Assembly: GCF_900113665.1 (NCBI RefSeq)
Contig: NZ_FOQD01000016.1
Span: 124,001-188,000, forward strand
DNA from: Planctomicrobium piriforme
Lineage (GTDB): Bacteria; Planctomycetota; Planctomycetia; Planctomycetales; Planctomycetaceae
DNA length: 64,000 nucleotides
Direction of reading: 5' to 3'
Part shown: one piece after another, positions 1 to 7,769 of the stretch
Layout: each line of letters begins with the position of its first letter
Numbering within the stretch: position 1 is the stretch's first letter
Program-made: the position numbers and the translations under genes
Notes under the pieces: model-generated
Databases searched by the model: none
What the model was told of the DNA's origin: nothing
Seen by the model: the letters and a program-made list of their open reading frames with translations, nothing else

Positions 1-111
1 CGAGAAATCGACAAACGGCGACATCTCCTTCGCATACCCGAAGGTACCCGAGGCGACGAGAATCGGATTACGGAGAGTAAGACGGTTCAGTTGAACCTGC
101 AGATCGATCAT
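1..111 (-). CDS. pyrD: Dihydroorotate dehydrogenase, N-terminal fragment
   Basis: Only the first 37 codons lie in the window; the gene continues past base 1. The product would oxidise dihydroorotate to orotate in pyrimidine synthesis. The visible peptide has a short first strand followed by NPILVASGTFGYAKEM, the N-terminal signature of class 1 (1B-type) dihydroorotate dehydrogenases, where the Gly-Thr-Phe-Gly segment lies near the FMN. The chosen start is the ATG at 111. Another in-frame ATG at 138 would add nine residues, and neither has a strong ribosome binding site. The family call rests on this motif alone, so subclass and partner subunit cannot be judged. Confidence 0.75.
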   Translation of the reverse strand, partial: MIDLQVQLNRLTLRNPILVASGTFGYAKEMSPFVDFS

Positions 112-414
112 GGCAAACAGCGTAACGGATGGACGCATGTTGTCGAACCATCCCGCCGAGTTCTCGTCGCAACCCGGTTTTCCTGGCTGAAACGCAAGGT
201 CTCTGCCGCCCTCCCCGTCGACATCAAGTCGTCATGTTCGCCCCGAGTTGTTCCATTCAGGATGAGTTTCAATTCCTGATCCCGGCATTCTCTCTCCGTC
301 ATTGAAAACAGCGCTGGACGATGACCTTCAACGCGTTAGGATGCGGGCGTATTGGGCATTTTCAGGGAGCGAACAGGCAGGCGGCGCAGATTTGGTCGAC
401 CTGATAAAAGAGTT
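112..414. other. Intergenic region between pyrD and glgC
   Basis: About 300 bases between two divergently transcribed genes. It must hold both promoters, but I see no convincing -35/-10 pair, repeat or RNA gene. Short reading frames here lack a start context and protein-like composition. Confidence 0.5.
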
Positions 415-1644
415 ATGCAGGACGTATTGACCCTGATCCTCGCTGGAGGAAAAGGGACTCGGCTCGAACCGCTGACGAACGACCGCGCCAAACCCGGCGT
501 CCCCTTCGCCGGCACCTTCCGCATCATCGATTTCCCGCTGTCCAACTGCATCAACAGCGGTCTGCGACGGGTGCTGGTGATGACGCAGTACAAGGCCGCC
601 AGCCTCGACCGGCATCTGCGGCAGGCTTGGCAGTTTCTCTGCCGGGAACTCGACGAATTCATCGATATTCTCCCCCCGCAGCAGCGACTGGGAGAACACT
701 GGTACCGCGGCACCGCCGACGCCGTCTATCAGAACATCTATACCATCGAGCAGTGCGACGCGAAGCACATCCTCATTCTCTCGGGCGATCACATCTACAA
801 GATGGATTACTCGAAGATGATTGCCGAACATCTCGAAAACGATGCCGACTGCACCATCGGCTGCCTGCCAGTGTCGATGGCCGAAGGCCGTTCGTTCGGG
901 GTGATGGGGATCGATTCGGACTATTGGGTGCGTCGCTTCGAAGAGAAACCGAAAGACCCATTCCCAATTCCCGGCGACCCTGAGCGTTGCCTGGCCTCGA
1001 TGGGGATCTACGTTTTCAAGGCGAGCTTCCTGCTGAACGAACTCTGCCGCGAAGCGACGAATCCCGAGTCGTCGCACGACTTCGGCAAAGACATCATCCC
1101 ACAGATCATCAGCACGCACCGCGTAAGGGCGTACCCGTTCCAGGACCGGAATACCGGCGACGAGTACTACTGGCGCGACGTGGGGACGCTCGAAGCGTAT
1201 TATGAAGCGCACATGGATCTGGTATCGGTCGACCCGCAGCTCAATATGTACGACTACACCTGGCCGATCCGCGGCTATCACGCTCCGTTGCCGCCGCCGA
1301 AATTCGTGTTCGCCTCCTACGAAACCATCCCCCGCCGCGTCGGTCACGCCCTCGACAGCATCGTCTGCCCCGGCAGCATTGTCTCGGGCGGGGAAGTGGT
1401 CCGGTCTGTCCTCTCCCCCAACGTGCGCATCAACAGCTATTCCCAGGTGAACGCCTCAATACTCTTCGACGAAGTCGACGTCGGCCGGCACGCCAAAGTG
1501 CAACGGGCGATCATCGACAAAGGGGTCAAAATCCCCGCCGGCATGCAAATCGGCTTCGATCCCGAACAGGACCTTGCCCGCGGCCTGACAGTGACGGAAT
1601 CCGGCATCACCGTCGTTCCGAAATGGCATAAGTTCAGCGAGTGA
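415..1644 (+). CDS. glgC: Glucose-1-phosphate adenylyltransferase
   Basis: Makes ADP-glucose from ATP and glucose-1-phosphate, the committed step of bacterial glycogen synthesis. The 409-residue length is normal for the family. The nucleotidyltransferase signature LILAGGKGTRLEPLT is at residues 6-20, followed by the RAKP and FRIIDFPLSNCINSG segments, the SGDHIYKMDY active-site strand near residue 122, and a C-terminal left-handed beta-helix part. I start at the ATG at 415 because the family begins just before the LILAGG strand; upstream in-frame codons encode an Arg-rich stretch that does not look like protein. No glycogen synthase or branching enzyme is nearby, so the gene is not in a glg operon here. 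Confidence 0.95.
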   Translation: MQDVLTLILAGGKGTRLEPLTNDRAKPGVPFAGTFRIIDFPLSNCINSGLRRVLVMTQYKAASLDRHLRQAWQFLCRELDEFIDILPPQQRLGEHWYRGTADAVYQNIYTIEQCDAKHILILSGDHIYKMDYSKMIAEHLENDADCTIGCLPVSMAEGRSFGVMGIDSDYWVRRFEEKPKDPFPIPGDPERCLASMGIYVFKASFLLNELCREATNPESSHDFGKDIIPQIISTHRVRAYPFQDRNTGDEYYWRDVGTLEAYYEAHMDLVSVDPQLNMYDYTWPIRGYHAPLPPPKFVFASYETIPRRVGHALDSIVCPGSIVSGGEVVRSVLSPNVRINSYSQVNASILFDEVDVGRHAKVQRAIIDKGVKIPAGMQIGFDPEQDLARGLTVTESGITVVPKWHKFSE

Positions 1645-1701
1645 GTCCAGTGTCGAGAGTCGAGTGTCCAGAGCCAGACTGAGTACGGTGAGTACGCCCT
1701 C

Positions 1702-1762
1702 GTGCCGAAGCTCCTGCTTCGGCACGCCAGACGAGTGAGTTCCCAAGCAGGAGCTTGGGAAA
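1702..1762. repeat. Double-hairpin repeat, copy A
   Basis: Two adjacent hairpins: GCCGAAGCTCCTGCTTCGGC and TTCCCAAGCAGGAGCTTGGGAA, with a short linker. A nearly identical copy in the same orientation is at 2190-2250, on the other side of the small gene at 1809-2159. The second hairpin recurs in variant form near 6060. Confidence 0.85.
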
Positions 1763-1808
1763 CAGCGGTAGATCGACACAGATTGGTTCCGTCTCTCAGG
1801 AAACCGCG

Positions 1809-2159
1809 GTGAAAATCCAAATCACTCGAGACAGTGTTTGTGCTGCGGACGATGTTGATGCACCGCATACGGAAGCCATTTCCGTACCTGACTCCTCCAC
1901 TCTGGAGGAATGTGTCGATTTCGTCTGCAAATCGTTTCAACTTCCCTGTATTCAGGGGGGAAAAGCAACCTGGTTGATTACAGCAGGGAAGCGACTCGCG
2001 ATTATCGCTCAAGAGTGGAGAGAGCCTCGATTTTTCCAAGGAATTGAATTTCAAACCACCGATCTCACCATCGCTGGCAATAAGCTCAAAATCCACTTCA
2101 CCTATCTTGCTCAACATGATCCCGAAGTCGTTTTTGATATTCTTTCTCGTCTGAGATAG
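1809..2159 (+). CDS. Conserved small hypothetical protein
   Basis: A 116-residue protein starting at GTG 1809, preceded by an AGGAAA ribosome binding site. It begins KIQITRDSVCAADDVDAPH, a charged, ordinary globular sequence with no signal peptide or membrane segment. The middle contains a beta-rich stretch ending LAIIAQEWREPRF. I do not recognise a named domain; the N-terminal pattern resembles small proteins I associate with planctomycetes, which is inference only. The gene sits alone between two direct copies of a double-hairpin repeat, so it could have moved or been duplicated as a cassette. No function is proposed. Confidence 0.65.
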   Translation: MKIQITRDSVCAADDVDAPHTEAISVPDSSTLEECVDFVCKSFQLPCIQGGKATWLITAGKRLAIIAQEWREPRFFQGIEFQTTDLTIAGNKLKIHFTYLAQHDPEVVFDILSRLR

Positions 2160-2189
2160 CACGGAATCAAAAAACGCTTTTATGCCCTC

Positions 2190-2250
2190 CTGCCGAAGCT
2201 CCTGCTTCGGCACACCAGACGAGAGAGTTCCCAAGCAGGAGTTTGGGAAC
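2190..2250. repeat. Double-hairpin repeat, copy B
   Basis: Near-identical to 1702-1762 and in the same orientation, differing at a few positions (for example GCAGGAGTTTGGGAA instead of GCAGGAGCTTGGGAA). The shared block, including flanking CCCTC and CAGCGGT, is about 70 bases. Confidence 0.85.
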
Positions 2251-2373
2251 CAGCGGTCAAGTCGGTTTCCCACTCAACGCTCAACCCTCATCGCTCAACG
2301 TTTCCAACGAATTGACGGATTCCTCTGAACCGTCGACCATGTTCGTGCGTATCACAGAGACAGTCTTCAAACT

Positions 2374-2416
2374 CCCCTCTCCCCGGTACTCCGGGGAGAG
2401 GGGCCGGGGGTGAGGG
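2374..2416. repeat. CCCCTCTCC/GGGGAGAGGGG palindromic repeat
   Basis: A GC-rich hairpin of the form CCCCTCTCCCCGGTACTCCG followed by GGGGAGAGGGGCCGGGGGTG. Similar copies are at 3682-3724 and, inside a coding sequence, at 53955-53997. Confidence 0.8.
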
Positions 2417-2570
2417 GACGAATTGTCATTCGGCATGCGCTTGTGATGGTCTATCCCGCTTACAAAGTCGATTTTGAAGACGGTGTCTCTGAACGAGCCG
2501 CGCCGTTTCACCTGACGCTGCGGGCATTGATCCTTTCCCTACTCCACTCACTGGAATCGATGGCGACGAC

Positions 2571-3665
2571 ATGTCTGATACCGCGTCTGATCTCAACGAA
2601 GTTCACGAGCCGGTCGTGACCGCTGCGGACGCTGTTCTGGAACCTGTCGTCGAGACGCCGCCGCTGCCTGAGCTGCGGATGCCCCGGAGCGTGCGGGATA
2701 TTCTCAATGAGCCTGTCACCGCGCACATGGGCGTGGCTGCTCCTTTGTTGCAGTCCACACAGACCGTCGCCGAATCGCTCGAATTGATCCGCAGCCGACA
2801 GGACATCGGTCAGGTGGTGTATTTCTATGTGGTCGATGAAGAGCGGCGGCTGCTGGGAGTGGTGCCGACTCGCAAATTGCTGCTGAGCGGGCTCGACACG
2901 ACGATCTCGTCGATCATGTCATCGCGGCTGGTGTCAATTCCCTCGACCGCCACCGTGCTGGAAGCGTGTGAGTTTTTCACGCTCCACAAATTTCTGGCGT
3001 TTCCCGTCATCGATGCAGACCGCAAGGTAGTCGGTGCGGTCGACGTCAGTCTGTATACCGATGAACTGCTGAAGATCGAACATCGGCAGGAGAGCGACGA
3101 TCTCTTTCAGTTGATCGGGGTGCATCTCTCGGAAGCCGCACAAGGCAACGCCCGCCTCGCGTTTTTCGGGCGGTTTCCCTGGCTACTCTGCAATGTTCTG
3201 GGGGGAATGCTCGCCGCCCTGATCGCTGACGCCTATCAGGATGTCTCGACGCTGGTCCTCGTGGCTCCATTCATCGCGCTGGTGACGGCGCTTGCCGAGA
3301 GCGTCAGCATTCAGTCGGTGAGTCTGGCCTTGCAGATGCTGCATGCAGGCCCGGCGAATTGGGATCGTTTTCTGAAGAAGCTGCGAATGGAACTGGTGGT
3401 GGGGACGTTGCTCGGGGGTGCCTGCGGGCTGACCGTCGGCCTCGTGGCCCTGCTCTGGAAGGGAGACCTGCTGGTTGCCGTGAGCCTGGCGCTCGGCATC
3501 CTGGGGGGCGTGGTCGCCTCCGCCGGCATCGGCCTCGCCATGCCCTTCGTCCTAAAACTCTGCCGCCGCGACCCCCAACTCGCCTCCGGCCCAATCGCGC
3601 TCGCCCTCAGCGACGTGGTGACGCTCCTCTGCTACTTCAACCTCGGCAGGTGGCTGCTGACGTAA
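2571..3665 (+). CDS. MgtE-like divalent cation transporter lacking the N domain
   Basis: A 364-residue protein with a tandem CBS pair (about residues 50-108 and 114-165) followed by a five-helix membrane domain (about 195-364), the C-terminal half of the MgtE magnesium channel architecture. The final helix contains SGPIALALSDVVTLLCYF, matching the family's TM5 with its conserved cation-site Asp. Two things are unusual. The N-terminal superhelical domain that gates classical MgtE is replaced by about 45 unstructured residues. The usual Gly-Gly-Asn signature in the second helix reads LAESVSIQS. Mg2+ transport is therefore likely but not certain; it could carry another divalent ion. Start is ATG 2571 with a weak upstream purine tract. 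Confidence 0.8.
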   Translation: MSDTASDLNEVHEPVVTAADAVLEPVVETPPLPELRMPRSVRDILNEPVTAHMGVAAPLLQSTQTVAESLELIRSRQDIGQVVYFYVVDEERRLLGVVPTRKLLLSGLDTTISSIMSSRLVSIPSTATVLEACEFFTLHKFLAFPVIDADRKVVGAVDVSLYTDELLKIEHRQESDDLFQLIGVHLSEAAQGNARLAFFGRFPWLLCNVLGGMLAALIADAYQDVSTLVLVAPFIALVTALAESVSIQSVSLALQMLHAGPANWDRFLKKLRMELVVGTLLGGACGLTVGLVALLWKGDLLVAVSLALGILGGVVASAGIGLAMPFVLKLCRRDPQLASGPIALALSDVVTLLCYFNLGRWLLT

Positions 3666-3681
3666 GGAATGACAACAAGCT

Positions 3682-3724
3682 CCCCTCGCCCCAGTACTCT
3701 GGGGAGAGGGGCTGGGAGTGAGGG
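3682..3724. repeat. CCCCTCGCC/GGGGAGAGGGG palindromic repeat
   Basis: Second copy of the palindrome at 2374, starting 16 bases after the transporter stop codon, where it could act as a transcription terminator or mRNA 3' hairpin. Confidence 0.8.
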
Positions 3725-3755
3725 GCATGCAAACAAGGTGGAGCAATCCAGACTG

Positions 3756-3793
3756 TTGACGCCAATCAGCCGGCACGCGTTAGCGTCCGGTTC
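3756..3793. repeat. 98-bp dispersed repeat, right half only
   Basis: Carries the right end TTGACGCCAATCAGCC then GGCACGCGTTAGCGTCCGGT. The flanking segments (CAAACAAGGTGGAG before, GCTGCTCCAC after) recur in similar form around the full copy 200 bases downstream, so this looks like a diverged duplication. Confidence 0.8.
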
Positions 3794-3894
3794 AAATGCT
3801 GCTCCACTGCCTGCGACGCCCGTTTGACGGTTGACCTGACAAACCTCTTCCTCAATGACAAATGACAAATGACAAATACCACCCGCAGTGAGAG

Positions 3895-3993
3895 AACCGT
3901 GGGCAAACGCCCAGCGGCTGATCGGCGTACAAACAAAGTGGGGCGACCCCAACGGCGGAGACCAATCAGCCGGCACGCGTTAGCGTCCGGTTC
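3895..3993. repeat. 98-bp dispersed repeat, full copy
   Basis: Left end ACCGTGGGC(A)AACGCCCAG then CGGCTGATCGGCGTAC; right end AATCAGCCGGCACGCG then TTAGCGTCCGGTT. The ends share complementary GGCTGAT/ATCAGCC arms. Other copies are at 33736, 48334 (inverted), 56241 and 56468. Confidence 0.85.
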
Positions 3994-4061
3994 CAACGCT
4001 GCTCCACGAACCGACGGGCCGTATCACAATTCACCATCCACGCACTCACTGACAGCCCGGC

Positions 4062-4364
4062 CTATTCGACTGACTCGCGATTGGCCGGCGGCAACAATTG
4101 TTCGGTGATGCGCAGGCGTCGAACCACAAGCTCATCGATCTCCAGCTTGCGGATGCGGGCACTCCCGACGACCAGCCGCCCAATCGCAACGGCCCCGACG
4201 GCCACCGCGCCCACGGCCGCCACAGCCAGCAACAACGACCCCAACGCCTGCGTCCCAATCGCTTCCGCCCCGATAGCAACCGCCGGGTAATGAATGGACT
4301 GCCCATCCGGGGTGTTTCGATCATTACCAGTGAGGGTGATGCCGTGTTTGCAAGAATGTTTCAT
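4062..4364 (-). CDS. Small Ala/Gly/Val-rich membrane protein
   Basis: A 100-residue protein. Residues about 28-62 form a repetitive hydrophobic stretch (VAIGAEAIGTQALGS then LLLAVAAVGAVAVGAVAIGR) with an AIG/AVG periodicity. A charged C-terminal part follows, RIRKLEIDELVVRRLRITEQL. This combination of short Gly-spaced hydrophobic repeats and a charged tail is seen in small bacterial membrane proteins without assigned function. The reading frame covers a composition that would be hard to get by chance, and the opposite strand shows only Arg/Pro-rich shadows. Start is ATG 4364; a later start is possible. Confidence 0.65.
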   Translation of the reverse strand: MKHSCKHGITLTGNDRNTPDGQSIHYPAVAIGAEAIGTQALGSLLLAVAAVGAVAVGAVAIGRLVVGSARIRKLEIDELVVRRLRITEQLLPPANRESVE

Positions 4365-4462
4365 TGATCTTTACCGATACTGGTTTTGTTTCGCGGAAGC
4401 GAATGGATAGGGCAAAAGCGTATCACTCCTAACCATCCGCGCTCGCAGGGCCATCCGCTCCG

Positions 4463-5299
4463 CTACTGACCCTGCCACCCGCCCGCCGCATCATTCGTGT
4501 AGAGCCACGAAGACCCCCAGGTTTGTGGGGTGTCTTTCATGAACAGAATGCAATCGAGTTCCGCTTCAATGTGGAAGGAATCCATGAGATGCGTCAATAG
4601 GGGGAAGTCAAATTCGGCATCGTGACAAAAGTACATATCCCATTCGGGGTAATCAATCTTCTGAAATGACAGCATTTTTCGAGTGAAACTGTAGCCGCAG
4701 CTTCCATCCAGATTGAATAAAAACTCAGTGGCGGATTCGATTCCAGAAAACAGGGACGACTCGGGGCGTTCTTTGGAAATCGACTTCATTTGTGCGGTGA
4801 AAACACCTTGTGCCAAAGGCTCAGGGTCGGTGCATCGCAACTGATAGATTTCACCGTCATCAAGTCGAGAGAATGTCGACACGCGTTTTCGAAAGTGCGA
4901 GTATCGAGTGCCAAGGAAGCCGAGCAACGGCGACGATGAATTCGAGGAGATGGTATAGAAAGCGCGCTGCTCAACGCCATTCTTCGGAATACGGGCACTG
5001 ACCCGTAACAGCATATCGTTATTCCGAATTTTTGGGACAGGCATCCATCCAAATCGAGTGACCCAGAAGTCACAGGCACACATTCCGAACATGCCCAGGC
5101 CGGTACCGGGGATCTCATCCGGTTCGATACCCGGCGGCAGCAGTCTGCGAACCTGATCCAGCGGTGCTCGATAGTTGACCGTGAAACGCTTGTTCGTGAA
5201 CGAATGCACGCTGACAGGCTGGTGGTTCACCCGTCCCAAGCGTTGCTGGAGCAACTCAAGACGACTGACGTTGGCGGTTGTGGCCTGAATCGTGACCAT
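4463..5299 (-). CDS. DUF2071 family protein
   Basis: A 278-residue protein of the DUF2071 (acetoacetate decarboxylase-like fold) family. The N-terminal part contains RFTVNYRAPLDQVRRLLPPG, the typical lead-in of these proteins, followed by MFGMCACDFWVTRFGW and a beta-rich core. Members are mostly uncharacterised, so no substrate can be named. I start at ATG 5299 because AGGAG lies 11 bases upstream; a GTG at 5311 would add four residues but sits almost on the ribosome binding site. No signal peptide. It is transcribed alone, toward the gene at 4062-4364. Confidence 0.8.
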   Translation of the reverse strand: MVTIQATTANVSRLELLQQRLGRVNHQPVSVHSFTNKRFTVNYRAPLDQVRRLLPPGIEPDEIPGTGLGMFGMCACDFWVTRFGWMPVPKIRNNDMLLRVSARIPKNGVEQRAFYTISSNSSSPLLGFLGTRYSHFRKRVSTFSRLDDGEIYQLRCTDPEPLAQGVFTAQMKSISKERPESSLFSGIESATEFLFNLDGSCGYSFTRKMLSFQKIDYPEWDMYFCHDAEFDFPLLTHLMDSFHIEAELDCILFMKDTPQTWGSSWLYTNDAAGGWQGQ

Positions 5300-5554
5300 G
5301 ATTGAATGCACTCCTGCGGGTAGAGTTCAGATGACCATGACCGCAAACTCGTGAAGAAGTTAACGCTCGCCATCGTCCAACAACAGATCCTTTAACGCGT
5401 CGTACGTCCAGGACAGGCCGGGGGCCATGCCCAGGTCGCGTCAAGCAGCATGGGCATGCAAGCGTGGACCGGCGTCCCTTGGCTTCACTCCTGACCATCC
5501 GCGTTCGCACGGCCACCCGCTCCGCTACTGACCCTGCCACCCCGCAACCACGAA

Positions 5555-5998
5555 TCAGCTCGGAGCCAAACCCCAGCACCACACTCGAATATATTCTTCA
5601 AAATTATCTACCAATAGAGCGACGCCGCCGAAGTCATGATCGTGAACCCAAATTAAGCCATCACGATCTATGCCTATAGGGTTCCCTGCATGATCTGTTG
5701 AGACAATCGCCCAATTCTCTGTTCCTAGGATGTTGTTCTTTCGACTCCGTTTGGTCATTTCGACCACGGACCATTCGTTCCAACCCATTACTTCGACCGG
5801 ACGTAGTCCGTAAATCGGATACGGACCGACCATTGCTCCTCCGAACTTGAGCAGGAATTCACGGTAGTCCGAGGGGAAAGGAATTCCAATTTCCTCTGCA
5901 GCAGCCTCAACTTCATTGGGACTGGGAAGGGCGGCAGCGCGAAGGATCGGAGAGTCCGATAACTTGTTGGACAACCGGGAAAGGGTTTCTTCGTTCAT
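5555..5998 (-). CDS. SMI1/KNR4 (SUKH) family protein
   Basis: A 147-residue SUKH-superfamily protein. Diagnostic segments are GIPFPSDYREFLLKFGGAMV near residues 39-57, then PIYGL, WAIVSTDHAGNPIGIDRDG and a C-terminal DNFEEYI helix. SUKH proteins are often immunity proteins against secreted polymorphic toxins, though others are general binding modules. No toxin or secretion gene is adjacent, so it is either an orphan immunity protein or an unrelated binding protein. I chose ATG 5998, with CAGGAG 13 bases upstream, over an earlier in-frame ATG at 6046 that would add an Arg/Ser-rich lead. Confidence 0.8.
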   Translation of the reverse strand: MNEETLSRLSNKLSDSPILRAAALPSPNEVEAAAEEIGIPFPSDYREFLLKFGGAMVGPYPIYGLRPVEVMGWNEWSVVEMTKRSRKNNILGTENWAIVSTDHAGNPIGIDRDGLIWVHDHDFGGVALLVDNFEEYIRVWCWGLAPS

Positions 5999-6058
5999 TG
6001 CTCGAACGCTGCTCCTGTGTGTCCGCCAACTGACGGATTGTTGCATTCATCCATAGGA

Positions 6059-6086
6059 GCGTTCCCAGGCGGGAGCCTGGGAACGA
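6059..6086. repeat. Single hairpin related to the 1702/2190 repeat
   Basis: GCGTTCCCAGGCGGGAGCCT followed by GGGAACG forms a perfect-armed hairpin of the same type as the second hairpin of the 1702 and 2190 repeats. It lies 30 bases after the stop codon of the minus-strand oxidoreductase gene and may double as its terminator. Confidence 0.7.
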
Positions 6087-6117
6087 GGGCGTGTTTTGTT
6101 CGATTGCTGGCCGATCG

Positions 6118-7503
6118 CTACCCGCGCACGCTTTGCCACGGCTCTCGCCATTTCACGTCTAGCATCGCATTGGCATCGTCGTCGTTGCTGAAGCGCTCGG
6201 CTTTGGGATCCCATTTCAGGACGTGGCCGGGGCCGGTTTTGGGGAATTGGCGGATCGCCACGTTCGCAAGGTGGCAGAGCGTGGCCGACGAGTGGCCTAC
6301 TTCCACGTTGGCGGCCGGTTCCTTGCCTGCTTTGACGGACGTGACGAACGCCCGCATGTGGCGGGAGTGCGGGTCGAGGCCGTCGGTGCCGTTCTTCTGC
6401 GGCAGGCCTTCCAGCAGATTCGGTGATGACGCCGTCGTTCCCTTGTACCCGGTCTGCAGCCAGCCGTCCGTCCCTTCGAACCGCACCTGAACTTGTTCCG
6501 GTCCGCTTTCGCAGAGGAGTTCGAGGCCGTTGGCATACTTGCAGCGGAATCGTGTTTCGGTCGCCGTATTGAACAGGCTCCCTTCCGGCAGGAACTTCGC
6601 GTCGAGACATTCGACTTCAACCGGGCCGCTCTGGTCCAGTCCCAGCGCCCATTGGGCCATGTCATTGCAGTGCGCGCCGAAGTTGGTGATCTGCCCGCCG
6701 GAGTAATCGTAGTTAAAGCGAAAACGGTACAGGCAGCGATCGACGTGATACGGGGCCTCAGGTGCTGGTCCGAGCCAGGTTTCGTAATCGAACGTCGACG
6801 GCACCGGCATCGGCTTCCAGCCTGGGCCGGGGCCGACCTTGTTGTTGTACCCGACCTTGGTGATGACCTTTTTCACTTCGCCAATCCTGCCGGCCTGCAC
6901 CGCTTCGCAGATGAACTGGCTGACGGGGTTCGAGCGCTCGTGCGAGCCGACCTGAAACAGCACCTTGTGCTTGCGGACGGCGTTGACCATCTCACGGCCT
7001 TCCACCACATGCAGCGAAGCCGGCTTTTCGCAGTAGATATTCTTTCCAGCGGCGGCGGCGAGCAGCGTCATCGCCGCGTGCCAGTGATCCGGCACCACGA
7101 GAAACACAGCATCGACATCCGGCAGCGCGAGCACGTCGCGGAAGTCGGTAAACGCCTGGCAGCTTTTCCACGTCCCCTTGGTACGGTTCTTCGTGTAATG
7201 CTCGTTGACCAGTTGCTGAGCCGGTTCCCGCCCGTAGAAGTGCGACTCTTCCTTATAGCCGTAGCTTCCCTGGTTCACATCGCACACCGCAACCACGTCA
7301 CCCAGATCGAACTTGAGGAAGTTGCGGAGCAGCAGCATCCCCTGGTTGCCTGTCCCGATGAAGGCGACTCGTATCCGTTCGCTCGGCGCCTCGGCCGCCT
7401 TGATCCAGGCGGGCGACACGAGCGGAAACGCCGCCGCCGCAGTGCCTGCAGCTTGAAGAAACGTGCGGCGTGAAAGAGAGCCTGACGACTGTCGCTGCGG
7501 CAT
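6118..7503 (-). CDS. Tat-exported GFO/IDH/MocA-family oxidoreductase
   Basis: A 461-residue predicted NAD(P)-dependent sugar or polyol oxidoreductase. The N-terminus holds a twin-arginine signal, SLSRRTFLQAAGTAAAAF, so the folded enzyme with cofactor is probably exported by Tat. Then come the Rossmann motif RVAFIGTGNQG, the VPDHWHAAM segment and the family's CEKP motif. ATG 7503 gives a normal-length signal and has AGGAC upstream; an earlier ATG at 7539 adds 12 residues. Such exported oxidoreductases are abundant in planctomycetes and usually associated with glycan breakdown; the substrate is unknown. Two more paralogues lie at 20364 and 60118. Confidence 0.9.
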   Translation of the reverse strand: MPQRQSSGSLSRRTFLQAAGTAAAAFPLVSPAWIKAAEAPSERIRVAFIGTGNQGMLLLRNFLKFDLGDVVAVCDVNQGSYGYKEESHFYGREPAQQLVNEHYTKNRTKGTWKSCQAFTDFRDVLALPDVDAVFLVVPDHWHAAMTLLAAAAGKNIYCEKPASLHVVEGREMVNAVRKHKVLFQVGSHERSNPVSQFICEAVQAGRIGEVKKVITKVGYNNKVGPGPGWKPMPVPSTFDYETWLGPAPEAPYHVDRCLYRFRFNYDYSGGQITNFGAHCNDMAQWALGLDQSGPVEVECLDAKFLPEGSLFNTATETRFRCKYANGLELLCESGPEQVQVRFEGTDGWLQTGYKGTTASSPNLLEGLPQKNGTDGLDPHSRHMRAFVTSVKAGKEPAANVEVGHSSATLCHLANVAIRQFPKTGPGHVLKWDPKAERFSNDDDANAMLDVKWREPWQSVRG

Positions 7504-7541
7504 GGGACTGTCCTGCGCGAGAAGTGAAGTGGAATTCAAGT

Positions 7542-7606
7542 GGATAGGGAAGAGGGGACAGAGGACAGTCTGGAAATTCAGTCTTCCCCTATTCCCTGTC
7601 CCCTAA
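7542..7606. repeat. AGGGGACAG/CTGTCCCCT inverted repeat
   Basis: GGGAAGAGGGGACAGAGGAC and, after a short spacer, TTCCCCTATTCCCTGTCCCC form the arms of a hairpin. Similar elements are at 36025-36088 and 53222-53290. A related A/G-rich arm without partner is near 49775. Confidence 0.75.
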
Positions 7607-7769
7607 ATTAGAAGACCTGTTTGATTTGATTCTGCGAAACTGGACAGCGGGGGGCAAGAGTCGAGGGTCCAAGGTCGAGAGTCCAGAGCCAGAGAAATTC
7701 AGTTCACCCGCTATACCGTGTTTGAGTTGTTTCGATTTTCGCGCTTCGGATTTCGAATTTCCCCACTTG

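Larger units (their letters stand above)
2160..2570. other. Gene-free region made largely of repeats
   Basis: Contains the second double-hairpin repeat (2190-2250) and a GGGGAGAGGGG-type palindrome (2374-2416). The promoter of the magnesium transporter gene probably lies in the last 150 bases. No coding sequence is supported. Confidence 0.6.
3666..4061. other. Repeat-filled intergenic region
   Basis: Holds a GGGGAGAGGGG palindrome (3682-3724), a half copy of the 98-bp repeat (3756-3793), short AATGACAAATGACAAATGAC tandem repeats (about 3854-3877) and a full copy of the 98-bp repeat (3895-3993). No gene is supported. Confidence 0.7.

Noticed and set aside
328..1347. 339-codon frame antisense to glgC
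   Set aside because: Lies opposite a well-supported glgC; composition (Arg/Val/Phe-rich) and lack of any motif mark it as a shadow.
2281..2511. 76-codon minus-strand frame before the transporter gene
   Set aside because: Half of it is the GGGGAGAGGGG palindrome; no ribosome binding site.
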